This document shows, piece after piece, positions 34,228 to 44,544 of a stretch of 64,000 bases of DNA. Every line of letters starts with the position of its first letter. Positions within the stretch are counted from its first letter, which is position 1. The stretch is taken from contig NC_079216.1 of NCBI RefSeq assembly GCF_029633865.1, forward strand, positions 18,954,315 to 19,018,314, read 5' to 3'. The DNA comes from Lampris incognitus (taxonomy: Eukaryota > Chordata > Actinopteri > Lampriformes > Lampridae). A model generated the notes under the pieces. The model did not search any database. It saw only the letters and a list, made by a program, of their open reading frames with translations, and had not been told where the DNA came from. The translations under genes and the position numbers were made by a program.

Positions 34228-34429
34228 TATATTGTAGTTGAAGGAAGGGACGGACCAGGATGGCGTCGCGGTAACGTGTCTATCTGGTAGCTCTACAAAA
34301 ATGTGCATTAAACTCTGCCAGCAGGCAAGTTACAATGTACTAGGTTAAGTCCAACTACTTAATAACCGACGTTAACTACTTTTGACTGTTTTTTTAAAGA
34401 AGATAACGCGAAACATTTTTACATTACAT
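34228..34429 (+). other. Possible LINE 5' start, unassigned
   Basis: TATATTGTAGT at 34228-34238 resembles the Gypsy D LTR sequence TATATTCTAGT at 52664-52674. It is followed by GGACCAGGATGGCGTCGCGG, a YY1-like start typical of L1-type LINEs. No protein similarity. Confidence 0.25.
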
Positions 34430-34560
34430 TACAGTCATTTAGCCGACGCTTTTATCCAAAGCGACTTACAATAAGTGCATTTAACATAGCAAATCAGGAG
34501 AACTACTGGTCATCAGAAGTCATAAGTGCATCTTCTCTCTAAACAAGCATCTAAGAGCAA
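34430..34560 (+). repeat. Dispersed teleost repeat (CATTTAGCCGACGCTTTTAT)
   Basis: Contains CATTTAGCCGACGCTTTTAT followed by CCAAAGCGACTTACAATAAG, a sequence very common in fish genomes. Class not assigned; borders approximate. Confidence 0.65.
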
Positions 34561-34741
34561 AACAAGTGTTACAGTAAAAGCGCAAGAAAGATTTTTTTTT
34601 AAATGAGTGAATACAATAAGCGGTGGCTGGGCAGCTTGCTCACATACACAAACTCTACGGCCTGTGTCGTTTAAAACACGAGGCGAAACAAATAACAGCT
34701 CAATACCAATTAGCCAATACTTTATAGAAGTTGTTAATTAC

Positions 34742-34822
34742 CTTGTCTAGTGTGTCTGTGGCGAAAAAATCTATATTGTTACCGATCAAAATTCCCTCGC
34801 ACACGCCACCCCGAGACGCCAT
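34742..34822 (-). CDS. Candidate first coding exon, unrecognised
   Basis: Minus strand ATG in AAAATGGCG context, 27 codons starting MASRGGVCEGIL, ending exactly at AAG|GTAATT. Short but with a good start and donor. It could be the 5' end of a host gene, a retrogene or a transposon gene. No partner exon found. Confidence 0.25.
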
Positions 34823-34854
34823 TTTGTAAGTACTCGGTATGAGTCGCTCTTGAA

Positions 34855-35050
34855 TACGCCCCGCGCAGCATTCAAGCACTAGGATTGGCCAGTATTCGTT
34901 GCCTCCGTTGGTTGGGTTGGTTAAAGTTAGGATTAAGGCGGGGTTACGGTTAAAGTTAGCTAATCAGAGGCAGAGTAAGGGCGGGTCTTCCTAGAACCCT
35001 ATATATGGCGCCTGGACGCTACGCGGGCGTGTCTTGCCTAGAAGTGCCGC
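34855..35050 (-). mobile_element. MITE remnant related to 58973-59199
   Basis: Shares TTGGCCAGTA, TCGTTGCCTCCGTTGGTTGG and GCTAATCAGAGGCAGAGTA with the reverse complement of the MITE at 58973-59199. The terminal repeats are eroded here. Confidence 0.6.
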
Positions 35051-35098
35051 GGGAATATTCATGGCTACCAAATACATCACTTCCGAAATATATACATC

Positions 35099-35309
35099 GC
35101 TGACCGCTCGACTAAAGGGTCCGACCCGTTAGCCAACGGCCAACGTGTCTACTTATCCATGCAAGTTACACTACCCCCCTCCTCCGGGAAGCGCGTCCCC
35201 GCACTTAAGCATATCAGCTCCTTCACGCCTCTGGGCGCATATGCTTCCGATGGCCTTACGGTCTCTCCATCCCACTTCTGACAACAATGTAGCGAATTCG
35301 GGGGGCAAC
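35099..35309 (-). mobile_element. TRIM-like unit on minus strand, left part
   Basis: Reverse complement of the array at 39.6-40.6 kb: truncated LTR (35099-35170), polypurine tract GGAGGAGGGGGGTAG, about 85 bp of internal sequence, and a primer-binding-like TTGTTGTCAGAAGTGGGATG. The second LTR begins at 35288 and is cut at 35309 by Gypsy C, resuming at 39529-39632. Confidence 0.75.
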
Positions 35310-35600
35310 TGTAGTGTATAGAGATACACACAAAAGAAAATGTTTTTATTTGCAGTAATATGTATTTTATGTTTGACCTCTGACCATCGATGTCTATTGG
35401 TTGTGTATGTTGTATAAATGTACGCGTGCCACTCTGGTGCGCGCCATTTTGGAAGAAGACAGAGCAGGAGGGTCACTCGTGTTTTCGTGCCTGCTAAACG
35501 CAGTCGTTTTGTAATGTTACTACGGTCTAGCAAATGAAAGAGGAAGACCAAGATACACCTTGATCGTTGTATAATTCATTTATCCTGTAGATACACGACA
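35310..35600 (+). repeat. Gypsy C 5' LTR
   Basis: 291 bp, TG...CA, matching the 3' LTR at both ends but with an unrelated middle section of roughly 60-80 bp. Confidence 0.92.
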
Positions 35601-35605
35601 AGTTT

Positions 35606-35622
35606 TGGCGACGAGGATGGGA
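35606..35622 (+). promoter_or_regulatory. Gypsy C primer-binding site
   Basis: TGGCGACGAGGATGGGA, six bases after the LTR end; near-identical to the Gypsy A site. Confidence 0.65.
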
Positions 35623-35699
35623 TTTTCCTCTTTAATTTTATGTGCAACGGGTTGCTCCCGTCTTGACCGGTAATTTTTGAACGATGCTAGCAGCTTAGC

Positions 35700-36571
35700 A
35701 GCTATCGTACGCGACGGCACTGTATAGTACAGATATAGGACTGCAGTTCAACGAAACGGCACAAACCTTCGACAATTATGAAGAAAGGCTTATGCAATTC
35801 TTGTCTGATAACAAAATTGAGCAAGATAGGAGAAGAGCCGTATTTTTTTCTGTGGTTGGACCGAAGAATTTTGCCTTGCTAAAGGACTTGATATCACTGA
35901 AAAAGTTCAGTGAATTTGTTTTCGCAACCTTGCTACAGACGTTGCGGGATTTTTACACGCCAAAGAAGAACGTATTGGCGGAAAGATTTGCTTTTAGAAG
36001 CCGTCGACAACAGTCTGGAGAGGCTTTTGCTGATTACATTGCTAGCTTCAAAGGATTAGCTTCTACATGCAAATGTAGCACGAGCCTCGAGGAGCAGCTC
36101 CGAGATCAGCTCGTGTGTGGGACATCGAGCAAAGAGCTGCGTCGGAAGTTGCTGAATGCCGCCATTGGCGAGGGGTTAACATGGCAAAAAATGGTGGAAT
36201 TAACGAACCATTTCGAATGCACGAATCCTGGATTAGAAAGCATGCAGAAGGGACAGTCATCTGTGCATATGCGAGCGGATCACGTCGGAGTGCGGAGACA
36301 TCGAGAGCCCAGGACTGCGCGGAACCAGAGGGAGGTCAGCGACAGCCACCAGGACTGCTACAGGTGCCTCGGGAAAGGACACGGACCGGGGAGCTGCCAC
36401 TTCAAAAACTTCCAGTGTCGCGGATGTGGAAAGAACGGACATCTGGAGCGAGCCTGTCGGAACAAGCGCACGTCACTGCATCCTTGCGTGTATCACCGGA
36501 TGCTATACCAAAATTTTGCAAAGCGAGGCCAGGGCCTTATGCACTGCGTGAAGCCGTGGATAAAAAGTTAA
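35700..36571 (+). pseudogene. Gypsy C gag
   Basis: Capsid-like region (FDNYEERLMQFL around 35770, RFAFRSRRQQSGEAFADYI) and two CCHC zinc knuckles: CYRCLGKGHGPGSC and CRGCGKNGHLERAC. After the second knuckle only a few residues precede a frame change into RT, so the retropepsin domain expected there is deleted. No clear ATG opens the frame. Confidence 0.85.
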
Positions 36572-37487
36572 TCGAACTTGAACAACAGGGAATGATCTCT
36601 CCCGTGCAGCATAGTGAATGGGCTGTGCCGCTGGTGCGCATTCTGGAAAAAAAGATGGATCAGTGCGCATTTGCGGAGATTATAAGGTGACGGTAAATCA
36701 GTGGCTTGATGTAGATCAGTACCCACTTCCAAAACCGCAGGATTTATTCTCCACTTCAGCAGGTGGAAGGCATTTCACTAAACTTGGCTCGACGCAGGCC
36801 TACACTCAGCTCGACATGGATGAGAAAAGTAAGCCGTTTCTCAGGATCAATACACACAGAGGTATCTATGTATGCAACCGCTTGCCATATGGGGTCGCTA
36901 GTGCGCCCGCTATTTTCCAGCGCACTATGGATGAAGTATTACAAGGGCTTGATGGCGTGGTATGCTACTTAGATTATATTTTGATAACAGGAACAGATAC
37001 CACCGCACATCTGCGCAATCTTAAACAAGTGTTACAGAGACTGGAAGAACATGGGTTTAGGCTTAACAAAGAGAAATGCGCCTTCTTTCAGAACAGTGTG
37101 GCCTATCTCGGGCATGTAATTGATGCCGAGGGTGTGCGCCCAATTAAAGAGAAAACGGAGGCTATTGACAAAGCTCCTGTACCGAAAAATGTGACGGAAT
37201 TGAGGTCGTACTTAGCCATGCTCAATTACTATGGCAAATTTATACCAAACCTGTCCAGCGAGATTAAGCCTATGACTGAGCTCCTACATAAAGATAAAGA
37301 GTGGAATTGGACAAGAAAATGTCAAGAGGCGTTTGAGCGTACTAAAGCACAGCTTGTAGCCGCGCCAGTGCTTACAGATTATGATCCTAAACTGCCTGTA
37401 ATTTTGGCATGTGATGCTTCGCCTTACGGCATGGGTGTCGTGATTTCACATCAGTTTCCAGACAACAGTGAGAAACCTGTTGCTTAA
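36480..37487 (+). pseudogene. Gypsy C reverse transcriptase and RNase H start
   Basis: Begins in a second frame (VSPDAIPKFCKARPGPYALR) and shifts near 36650 into the main frame. Motif A reads FTKLGSTQAYTQL where KLDL is expected, so the first catalytic Asp is lost. The YxDD box reads YLDYIL, losing another. The RNase H start ILACDASPYGMGVV is fine. A two-base insertion at about 37485 ends the frame. Confidence 0.88.
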
Positions 37488-37489
37488 CC

Positions 37490-38230
37490 ATGTCTAGGAC
37501 ACTCACTAAAACAGAAGTCAACTATTCTCAGATAGAAAAAGAAGCACTTAGTATCATCTTTGGGGTGACCAAGTTTAATTACTATCTGTATGGACGAAAG
37601 TTTACTCTGCTTACAGACCACAAACCACTCCTAAAGATACTAGGGCTCAAGACTGGAGTGCCTACATTGGCAGCAGCTAGGCTGCAGAGGTGGTCATTAA
37701 TTTTAGCAGCATACCAGTATAGCATACATTACAAGCCATCCTTACAACATGTAAATGTGGATGCATTATCACGTTTACCACTACAGACTCAAGAGGAAGA
37801 CTCAGATTATAGTTCTGTGTTTAGGGTCTCATTCTTGGATAAAGTGCCAGTGTCCTCACAAGAGATTGCAAAACAGACAAAGACTGATGCAGTACTACAG
37901 AAAGTGAAGCACTTCACATTGAATGGTTGGCCAAAGCATTTGAATGAAGATGAGTTAAGGCCATACTTCATAAGAAACACGGAACTGACTGTTGAATCTG
38001 ACTGTGTGATGTGGGGTTTCCGGGTAATCATACCAGAGGTGTTAAGACCACAGATGTTACATGAATTGCATGAAAATCACCAGGGAATGGTAAAGATGAA
38101 GGCATTAGCCCGTAGTCACTTTTGGTGGCCAAACCTTGATTCTGACATAGAGTCACTGGTAAACAGTTGCCAGACATGCCAGTTAAACAGAAACCAACCT
38201 GCCACAGCTCCTGTTCACAATTGGAGCTGA
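37490..38230 (+). pseudogene. Gypsy C RNase H end and integrase zinc domain
   Basis: Continues RNase H (YSQIEKEALSIIFG, FTLLTDHKPLLKIL), then the integrase HHCC zinc domain (HENHQGMVKMKALARSHFWW, CQTCQLNRNQP). TGA at 38228-38230 replaces a Trp; the same frame then continues into the integrase core. Confidence 0.88.
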
Positions 38231-39166
38231 CCTAACCGTCCTTGGCAGAGGATACATGTAGATTATGCTCAGAAGGGAAAGTTCAACTTCCTAGTGGTCA
38301 CTGATAGCGATTCACGTTGGCCAGAAGTAGCTTTGATGAGTAGCACTACATCTGAAAAGACCATAGAGGGTTTGAGGGGATACCTTGCCACTTGGGGTCT
38401 TCCAGACGAACTTGTGTCTGATAAGGGACCACAATTTGTATCTGCTGAGTTTGAAACATTCCTGAAAAACAATGGGGTGAAACACATTAAGAGTTCTCCT
38501 TACCACCCAGCTTCTAATGGGGCTGCAGAGCGTTTGATGCAGAATCTGAAAACAACTCTTGAAAAGGGAAAGAGTAGCAATATGACATTGCAGCACTGCA
38601 TACACAATTTCCTATTCTGTTATAGGAGTACACCACAGTCTACTACAGGGAAAACACCTGCAGAATTGTTTCTCAGATGTCAATTCAAAACCAGGTTGTC
38701 TCTCACCAAACCTAATTTCACGGAGTCCATGCAACAGACACAGGACAGTCAACAGTCCAAGCAAGCAGATAAGTTGGCACAAGTCAGACACTTCCTACCA
38801 AAACAGAAGGTGTTGGTTCGAAACCACAGGGGAGGGGAAGGTGTTAAATGGGTGCCTGGGTGCATTGTAAAGGCACTTGGTCCTCTCACATATCTTGTGA
38901 AAGTGTACGGAAAGGTGTACAAGAGACATGCCAATCAAATGATCAATACTGAGATTGAGAACTGTAATGTGTCAGATGAATCTGATGATGATCTGAGGGT
39001 TGTTCCAAATGTATCACATGCATGTGTAGCAATGCCTGTAAACATTCCAGAATCCACTGAGAGGGTTGTACAGCAAGAATCCAGTGAGACTGCTCCCTCC
39101 TCAGTTGTAGAGGGTGTCCAGAGACCGCAGCGGCATGTGAAGCCGCCTGATAGATTAAATCTGTGA
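38231..39166 (+). pseudogene. Gypsy C integrase core and C-terminus
   Basis: DDE triad readable: HVDYAQKGKFNFLVV, LVSDKGPQFVSAEF and NGAAERLMQNLK. An SH3-like segment (KWVPGCIVKALGPLTYLVKV) and a tail ending RHVKPPDRLNL follow. This is the best-preserved part of the element, with no stop after 38230. Confidence 0.88.
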
Positions 39167-39250
39167 GAACCCAGTTGTTGTTATAACAAAGTAATGTTGA
39201 AAATATGAAAAAAAAAATGTTGTACTGTAAATGTACTGCGTTCAGATCTC

Positions 39251-39260
39251 AGAGGAGGAG
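39251..39260 (+). promoter_or_regulatory. Gypsy C polypurine tract
   Basis: AGAGGAGGAG immediately before the 3' LTR; plus-strand priming site. Confidence 0.75.
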
Positions 39261-39523
39261 TGTAGTGCATGGAGATACACACGCAAGCAAATGTTTTTAT
39301 TTGCAGTAATACGTATTTTATGTTTGACCTCTGACCCTCGAAGTCTATTGGTTGTGTATGCTGTATAAATGTACGCGCGCCACTCTGGTGCTCGTACACC
39401 TGAGTGGCTTGACGCTGCTCTGGCAGTCGTTTTGTAATGTTACTACGGTCTAGCAAATAAAAGAGGAAGACCAAGATACACCTTGATCGTTGTACAATTC
39501 AGTTATCCTGTAAATACACGACA
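39261..39523 (+). repeat. Gypsy C 3' LTR
   Basis: 263 bp. It lacks the 5' LTR middle section and carries a different, shorter one (CGTACACCTGAGTGGCTTGA). Confidence 0.92.
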
Positions 39524-39528
39524 ACAAC

Positions 39529-39632
39529 CACAGGAACTGCCGCAGCCGGGACGCGAACCCGTATCATCGCTAACCGCTCGACTAAAGGGTCCGACCCGTT
39601 AGACAAGGGCTAACATGTCTACTTATCCATGC
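39529..39632 (-). mobile_element. TRIM-like unit on minus strand, right part
   Basis: Continuation of the LTR interrupted at 35309. On the minus strand it contains the tRNA-like module (TTTAGTCGAGCGGTTAGCGA, then GGGTTCGCGTCCCGGC). Confidence 0.8.
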
Positions 39633-39638
39633 AAAAAA

Positions 39639-40572
39639 CTTAACATGCATGGATTGGTAGACACGTTGACCCTTGGCTAACGGGTCGGACCCTTTAGTCA
39701 CCTGGTTAACGCTGTCGCTTGCGGTGTGGGAGCCACGTGTTCGCATTCCAGATGCGGCGTCCCGAACTACCCCCGAATTCACTGCATTGGTGTCAGAAGT
39801 GGGATGGTGAGACCGTAAGGCCATCGGAAGTGTATGCGCCCAGAGGCATGAGGGAGCTGATATCCCTAAGCGCGGGGACGCGCTTTCCCGAAGGAGGGGG
39901 GTAGTGTAACGTGCATGGATAAGTAGACACGTTGGCTAACGGGTCGGACCCTTTAGTCGAGCGGTTAGCAACGCGTTCGCGTCCCGGCTGCAGCAGTTCC
40001 TGTGGTTGCCCCCAAGTTCGCTCCATTGGTGTCAGAAGTAGGATGGTGAGCCCGTAAGGCCATCGGAAGCGTATGCGCCCAGAGGCGTGAAGGAGTTGAT
40101 ATGCTGAAGCGCGGAGACGCGCTTCCAGAAGGAGGGGGGTGGTGTAACGTGCATGGATAAGTAGACACGTTGGCCCTTGGCTAACGGGTCGGACCCTTTA
40201 GTCGACTGGTTAACGTTGTCGCTTGCAGAGTGGGAGACTCGCGTCCCGGCTGTGCGGCGGTTCCCGAGCTACCCCCCCGAATTTGCCACATTGGTACCAG
40301 AATTGGGATACGCACAGACGCGCTTCCCAAAGGAGGGGGGTAGTATAACGTGCATGTATAAGTAGACATGTTAGCTCTTGGCTAACGGGTCGGATCCTTT
40401 AGTCGAGCGGTTAGCGATGTCTCCCGCGGTGCGGGAGATACGGGTTCACGTCCCGGCTGCGGCAGTTCCTGTGGTTGCCCCCCCCCCCCGAAATCGCTAC
40501 ATTAGAACATAACGTGCATGGAGAAGTAGACACGTTAGCCCTTGTGTAACGTGCATGGAGAAGTAGACACGT
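39639..40572 (+). repeat. Tandem TRIM-like array with tRNA-like LTRs
   Basis: Four LTR-like units (about 39640-39786, 39905-40025, 40143-40290, 40344-40501) and two short LTR starts (40510, 40544). Each unit starts TGTAACGTGCATGG (one TATAACG) and ends near ...CTCCA or ...CTACA. The first two are followed by a primer-binding-like TTGGTGTCAGAAGTRGGATG, the third by a degenerate one. About 50-115 bp of non-coding internal sequence and a polypurine tract (GAAGGAGGGGGGTAG) separate units. Spacing is 200-265 bp. Every LTR includes a tRNA-like module. Confidence 0.8.
40388..40458 (+). promoter_or_regulatory. tRNA-like Pol III promoter module in the fourth LTR
   Basis: Box A-like TTTAGTCGAGCGGTTAGCGA, a hairpin CTCCCGCGGTGCGGGAG in the anticodon-arm position, and box B-like GGGTTCACGTCCC. 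Acceptor-stem pairing is poor, so this is a tRNA-derived promoter rather than a tRNA gene. Confidence 0.65.
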
Positions 40573-40661
40573 GTCGATATTCCGCTCGCACTCTCAACAC
40601 CATTGACGGTTTCGGGAAAAAACGCTATACATATACGTATTTATATATAAAACATAGCATA

Positions 40662-40836
40662 TAGTGAGGGAAAGTTAGCAGGAATTTGACCAATCTGGGA
40701 AGTAAAGTGTTACCAATAAATTTCTTCACCAATGTGTTCCTTAAGGTGTGTAGTAACATGTATTAAAATGTTGAAATTCAACTCCCGGGGGTAACCTCCG
40801 AAAAAATTGCTCAAAGTCAGGGTACCGATAACAGAT
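40662..40836 (+). repeat. Left TIR of the 6.4-kb transposon
   Basis: Pairs with 46871-47035. Conserved stretches include AACATGTATTAAAATGTTGA and TTGAAATTCAACTCC. Confidence 0.88.
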
Positions 40837-41574
40837 TTTCGAAAATTGAAAAAAGCTTAAATTGGACTTAACTTACGTTTGAGGGGTCAAACTAGGAATT
40901 TTTCATGATTCTAAGTTGATTGCAAGCATTTATTTTTCACCAAGACCCTGGTAGAAAAATATTCACATCCACTTTCCCACTCATCATCCCCCCCCCCCAT
41001 GCTGTAGAGGGCACCCGACATGTTGAAGCCATTTACATCCTTTTTCTCTATTGATCACGGGCTGACTGAATATACTGCTTTCAACACCTGATACGTACGT
41101 ATTTTCAACAATTTTTCTAACAAGCTGAAATGTTTCTCTGCACAACACTGATGATTCTCATTTGTTACATAAAAGGTATAACTTTGCTTGTTCTTGTTAG
41201 CTAGCTAACAGTAAGTAATATGATCGGCTAACGTAAATGTTAACTTCCACTAAAAGTTGTCATTACTAGCTTAACAATACTTGTTAGCTGGCTCATAGTT
41301 GTCATAAGTTGTCTGACTCTCATGTGTGTACTATACTCCAAAGCCTACATCTGATTTATTTATTTAGTTAAATGCTAGCTGTCTGCTGCATTAACTACCT
41401 AGCTAGGTTAAAGTGGTGTAGCCTGTACTGCCTCAGATTTTTTTTTGATTTATTGTTACGGTTAAGCAAATCTATTCTTTTACACCTCAGTACAATATTT
41501 CAGAAACTACGCCTCTATGACAGATTTGGTCTTTATTCTACTTTGTGTAGGCTATGGGTCTTCAGTAGGCTAAT

Positions 41575-42759
41575 ATGGAAGATGATGTGAACCCACCTCT
41601 GCTCAAGTGCTTCTTCTGTGAAGGCCAGGAAACTGCAGGTGAGAGGCTTTTGCAAGGAACTTCTAAAGGCTACGCTACTTTATTGAAACATGCAGAAGCC
41701 ATGGAAAATGCTACAATTTTGGAGCGTATGAAGAAGGATGAAAATGAAGGAAGACTTAGATACCACATAAAGTGTAAAGATTATTTGTACAACAAGTTTG
41801 TCAAGGTCACCAAGACGTCAGCTCAAGCATCAAAGGCAGAGGAAGAGACAGCAAAGCTGAAGTGAAGGCGCACTTGCTCTGAGTTCAGTGCATCAACTGC
41901 ATGCACCTCTTCAAGTTCACGGTCCATTCAGCTTCTGTACAAGAATGTATGCATTCTTTGCAACCAACCCGCTCATCTCTACGAACATAAACCAGCAGAC
42001 GCTAGAAAGAAACACAGAGTGCCTGATAATGTGACTGCAGATAGACTAAAGGCAAGCTTGCTGAAGATAGCAAGGAGTCGTGGAGATGACTGGGGCACAG
42101 AAGTCCTTGGACATCTGGAAGGGATCAATGACTTTGTAGCAGAAGAAACCTGTATCATTTGCGCTGCAAACTTCTTTTTGAAAAGGGCAGGCCTTACTCC
42201 AAGACTGCAGATGAAGGACCAAGGAAGAGAGGTCAAAAGAAAATAGATGATGAGCGAGAGGTTGGTTTTTATTGAATTATGCGAATGGCTAGACACAGAA
42301 CTCGAGCATGGGGTGATGACGCTTGACCAAGTCCACGAAAAGATGCAGCAGTTTGATCAGTCACCCGATAAGAGCCTCTCTTATTCAAAGAAATGGCTAA
42401 GGATGAAACTTCAAGAGAAATATAATGACACACTGTACTTCACATCACAGTCGAAAAGGTCAGATGTACTCTGCCTCAAAGATAACACAAGCAACATTCT
42501 GCAAGAGCATCATGCTAATCTTCAGCAAGGAGATGAGAAGACACAAATCATAAAGACAGCACTAAAGTTCATATGCAACGACATCGCCATGATTAATCTA
42601 GATCCAAAGTCATACCCCACTGCATACAGTATGGCTGATATCCAGAGTCAGCTGGCACTTGTTCCTGAGAGCCTCCAGATGTTCTTGAGACCAATAGTGA
42701 AGACCGATGAAAGAGTAGCTGTTTGGGGGCAGAACTTTACCAAGGCTTGTCGGCCTTGA
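41575..42759 (+). pseudogene. Transposon protein, N-terminal part (zinc-binding)
   Basis: Starts at ATG 41575 ([19 protein letters not shown]). CFFC...H..C and later [13 protein letters not shown] and CIICAANFF segments suggest zinc-binding modules. One frame is kept across three nonsense codons (41863, 42244 and 42757). Beyond zinc binding I cannot assign a role to this part. Confidence 0.65.
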
Positions 42760-42768
42760 TCAGGAGTA

Positions 42769-44544
42769 TTGCCATACCAAATGGGGCTTGCCATACAACT
42801 TGATCATAGATTTGGGTCAAAATGGATGATCGACAAGTTACACCAGCTAGGATACACTGAATCTTACTCCGAGACACAAAACTACAAATACTGCTTCCTC
42901 AATGACAGGAATGGAGATGGCATCCCAGATAAATCTGGCACACTTGATACCATTGTAGAAGGAACTGATGACCAGATCAATGATGAGGCTGCGATTGATG
43001 CCGCACTTGAGGATCCAACGGTTCCGACTGCCAGTGAAAGTGACAATCGGGTGGTCTCCATGGAGGTTGAGGAAGCAAACAATGCAGTCACTCAGTTCGT
43101 TGGGGACAATATAGATTTAAACATTGTCTCTGTCAGTGGAAACACCCCGTTTCATTCAATGGGTTGGATCAAAGTCACCTCTCCAGCACCACCTTTGCCA
43201 GATCCACAAATTAAAGCTGCTGTCCACAGGGTGAAATTAAAGGCACACGAGAAAGCTAAAATCCTGAAAGGAGCTCAAGTAAAGATACTCCCATTCACCA
43301 GCAGGAAACAGAAAGGAATCAGCTCCATCATGCTTCTCTCCATTGCTGAGCTCTCCTCTTCTGTGATGCACAACCAGCCTCTCCTCACACCAGGTGATAC
43401 ACTCTGGGCAGCAGGGTGGGTGATCAAAGCTCAACATCCTGACTTCCCACACCCCAACTGGAATGGCTGGATGAAGAGTATCCATGCAGACAATGTTAAA
43501 CAGAGCACACAGATTGATTACCTCCCAGTCATTGAAGGTGACCCTAATGACCACAACACCATCTTCACCACACTCAAAGAGTGCATGCGACTCTCTGCAG
43601 ACCGGGTCACTATTGTGACGTTTGATCTTCCAATCTGGCTGAAGGCTGTGGACATCATAAAGCAGGCCAATATACCTGTAATGCCGAGGCTGGGCGGATT
43701 TCACCTGCTGAAGTCCTACCTTGGATCCATAGGTAATATCATGGAAGATTCTGGATTACTAGAACTGGTCCAGCTGATTTATCCAGGAAGTACGACAGCC
43801 AGCCACATCTTGGATGGAGGGTGTTTTGACAAGGCAATCCGTGCTCACCTCCTCATTGATGCAGCCATCTATCAACACACCATGAAACATATCTTCAACG
43901 AAGATGAGCTTGGTGAAATGAGGACCTTAATTAAGAAGGTTGTGGATGGGAAGATGGGAGCCAGACACACAGATTCACGAGTGGCACTGTTTGAGCAGAG
44001 GTTTGAAGAAAAGTTCAAAAGACTTGCTGAAGGAGGAAGAACCCCTACACTCTGGGTGCAGTACCACCACATGGTAGATGTGATCAAGATGTTCATCCGG
44101 ACTGAGCAGCTTGCAGACTACAATGGACACCTGTCCTGAATTGCTACCAAGATGCTGGACATCTTTGCTGCTGCGGGCCATCATCAATATGCCAAAGGCG
44201 CACGGCTGTACTGTCAACTTATGAAGGAACTTGACATTTTACCTGCTTACAAAGAGACCTTTGAAAGTTTCACTACCCATGGAAACCATGTTATACGTTA
44301 CTCAAGCCTTGACTGGTCTGGCAGCAGGTGTGACATCGGCATCGAGCAAACATTAATGAAGGCAGCCAAATCAGAAGGTGGACTGAGCAGAGGGAGGATG
44401 AGAAACAGTAATTCAAGCCACAAGTGCTGGGTGCTCACCCTAAGTCACTTCCTCCAATGTCAACCAGCTCATGGAAGAAAATGTAAAGAGACATGCACCA
44501 CTCCACAGAGACCTTGGCAAAACACAAATGAAGCTGGATGCTGA
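42769..44544 (+). pseudogene. Transposon protein, RNase H-like transposase region
   Basis: Same frame as the N-terminal part, one further nonsense codon at 44137. Distinctive blocks: VTIVTFDLPIWLKAVDII (candidate first Asp), MPRLGGFHLLKSYLGSIG, MEDSGLLELVQLIYPGS, IRAHLLIDAAIY, DIFAAAGHHQYAKGARLY and SRCDIGIEQTLMKAAKSEGG (candidate Glu). I recognise this block order from large uncharacterised proteins of fish and cnidarians. The TFD...FH...IEQ arrangement is consistent with a DDE/RNase H fold, but the catalytic residues are inferred. Confidence 0.65.

Larger units (their letters stand above)
35310..39523 (+). mobile_element. Gypsy C: LTR retrotransposon inserted in the TRIM-like unit
   Basis: LTRs 35310-35600 and 39261-39523 (TGTAGTG...ACACGACA). 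Flanks GCAAC (35305-35309) and ACAAC (39524-39528) form a 5-bp duplication with one mismatch. Removing the element restores a continuous TRIM LTR (GGGGGGCAAC|CACAGGAACT), which proves the nesting order. The internal part carries gag, RT, RNase H and integrase, all broken. Confidence 0.93.

Noticed and set aside
40388-40458. Functional tRNA gene
   Set aside because: Box A/B and an anticodon-like hairpin exist, but acceptor-stem pairing fails and the module is part of a repeated LTR.
39639-40572. CRISPR-like array
   Set aside because: Repeats are 200-265 bp apart with LTR, PBS and PPT structure, and the context is vertebrate; no short regular spacers.
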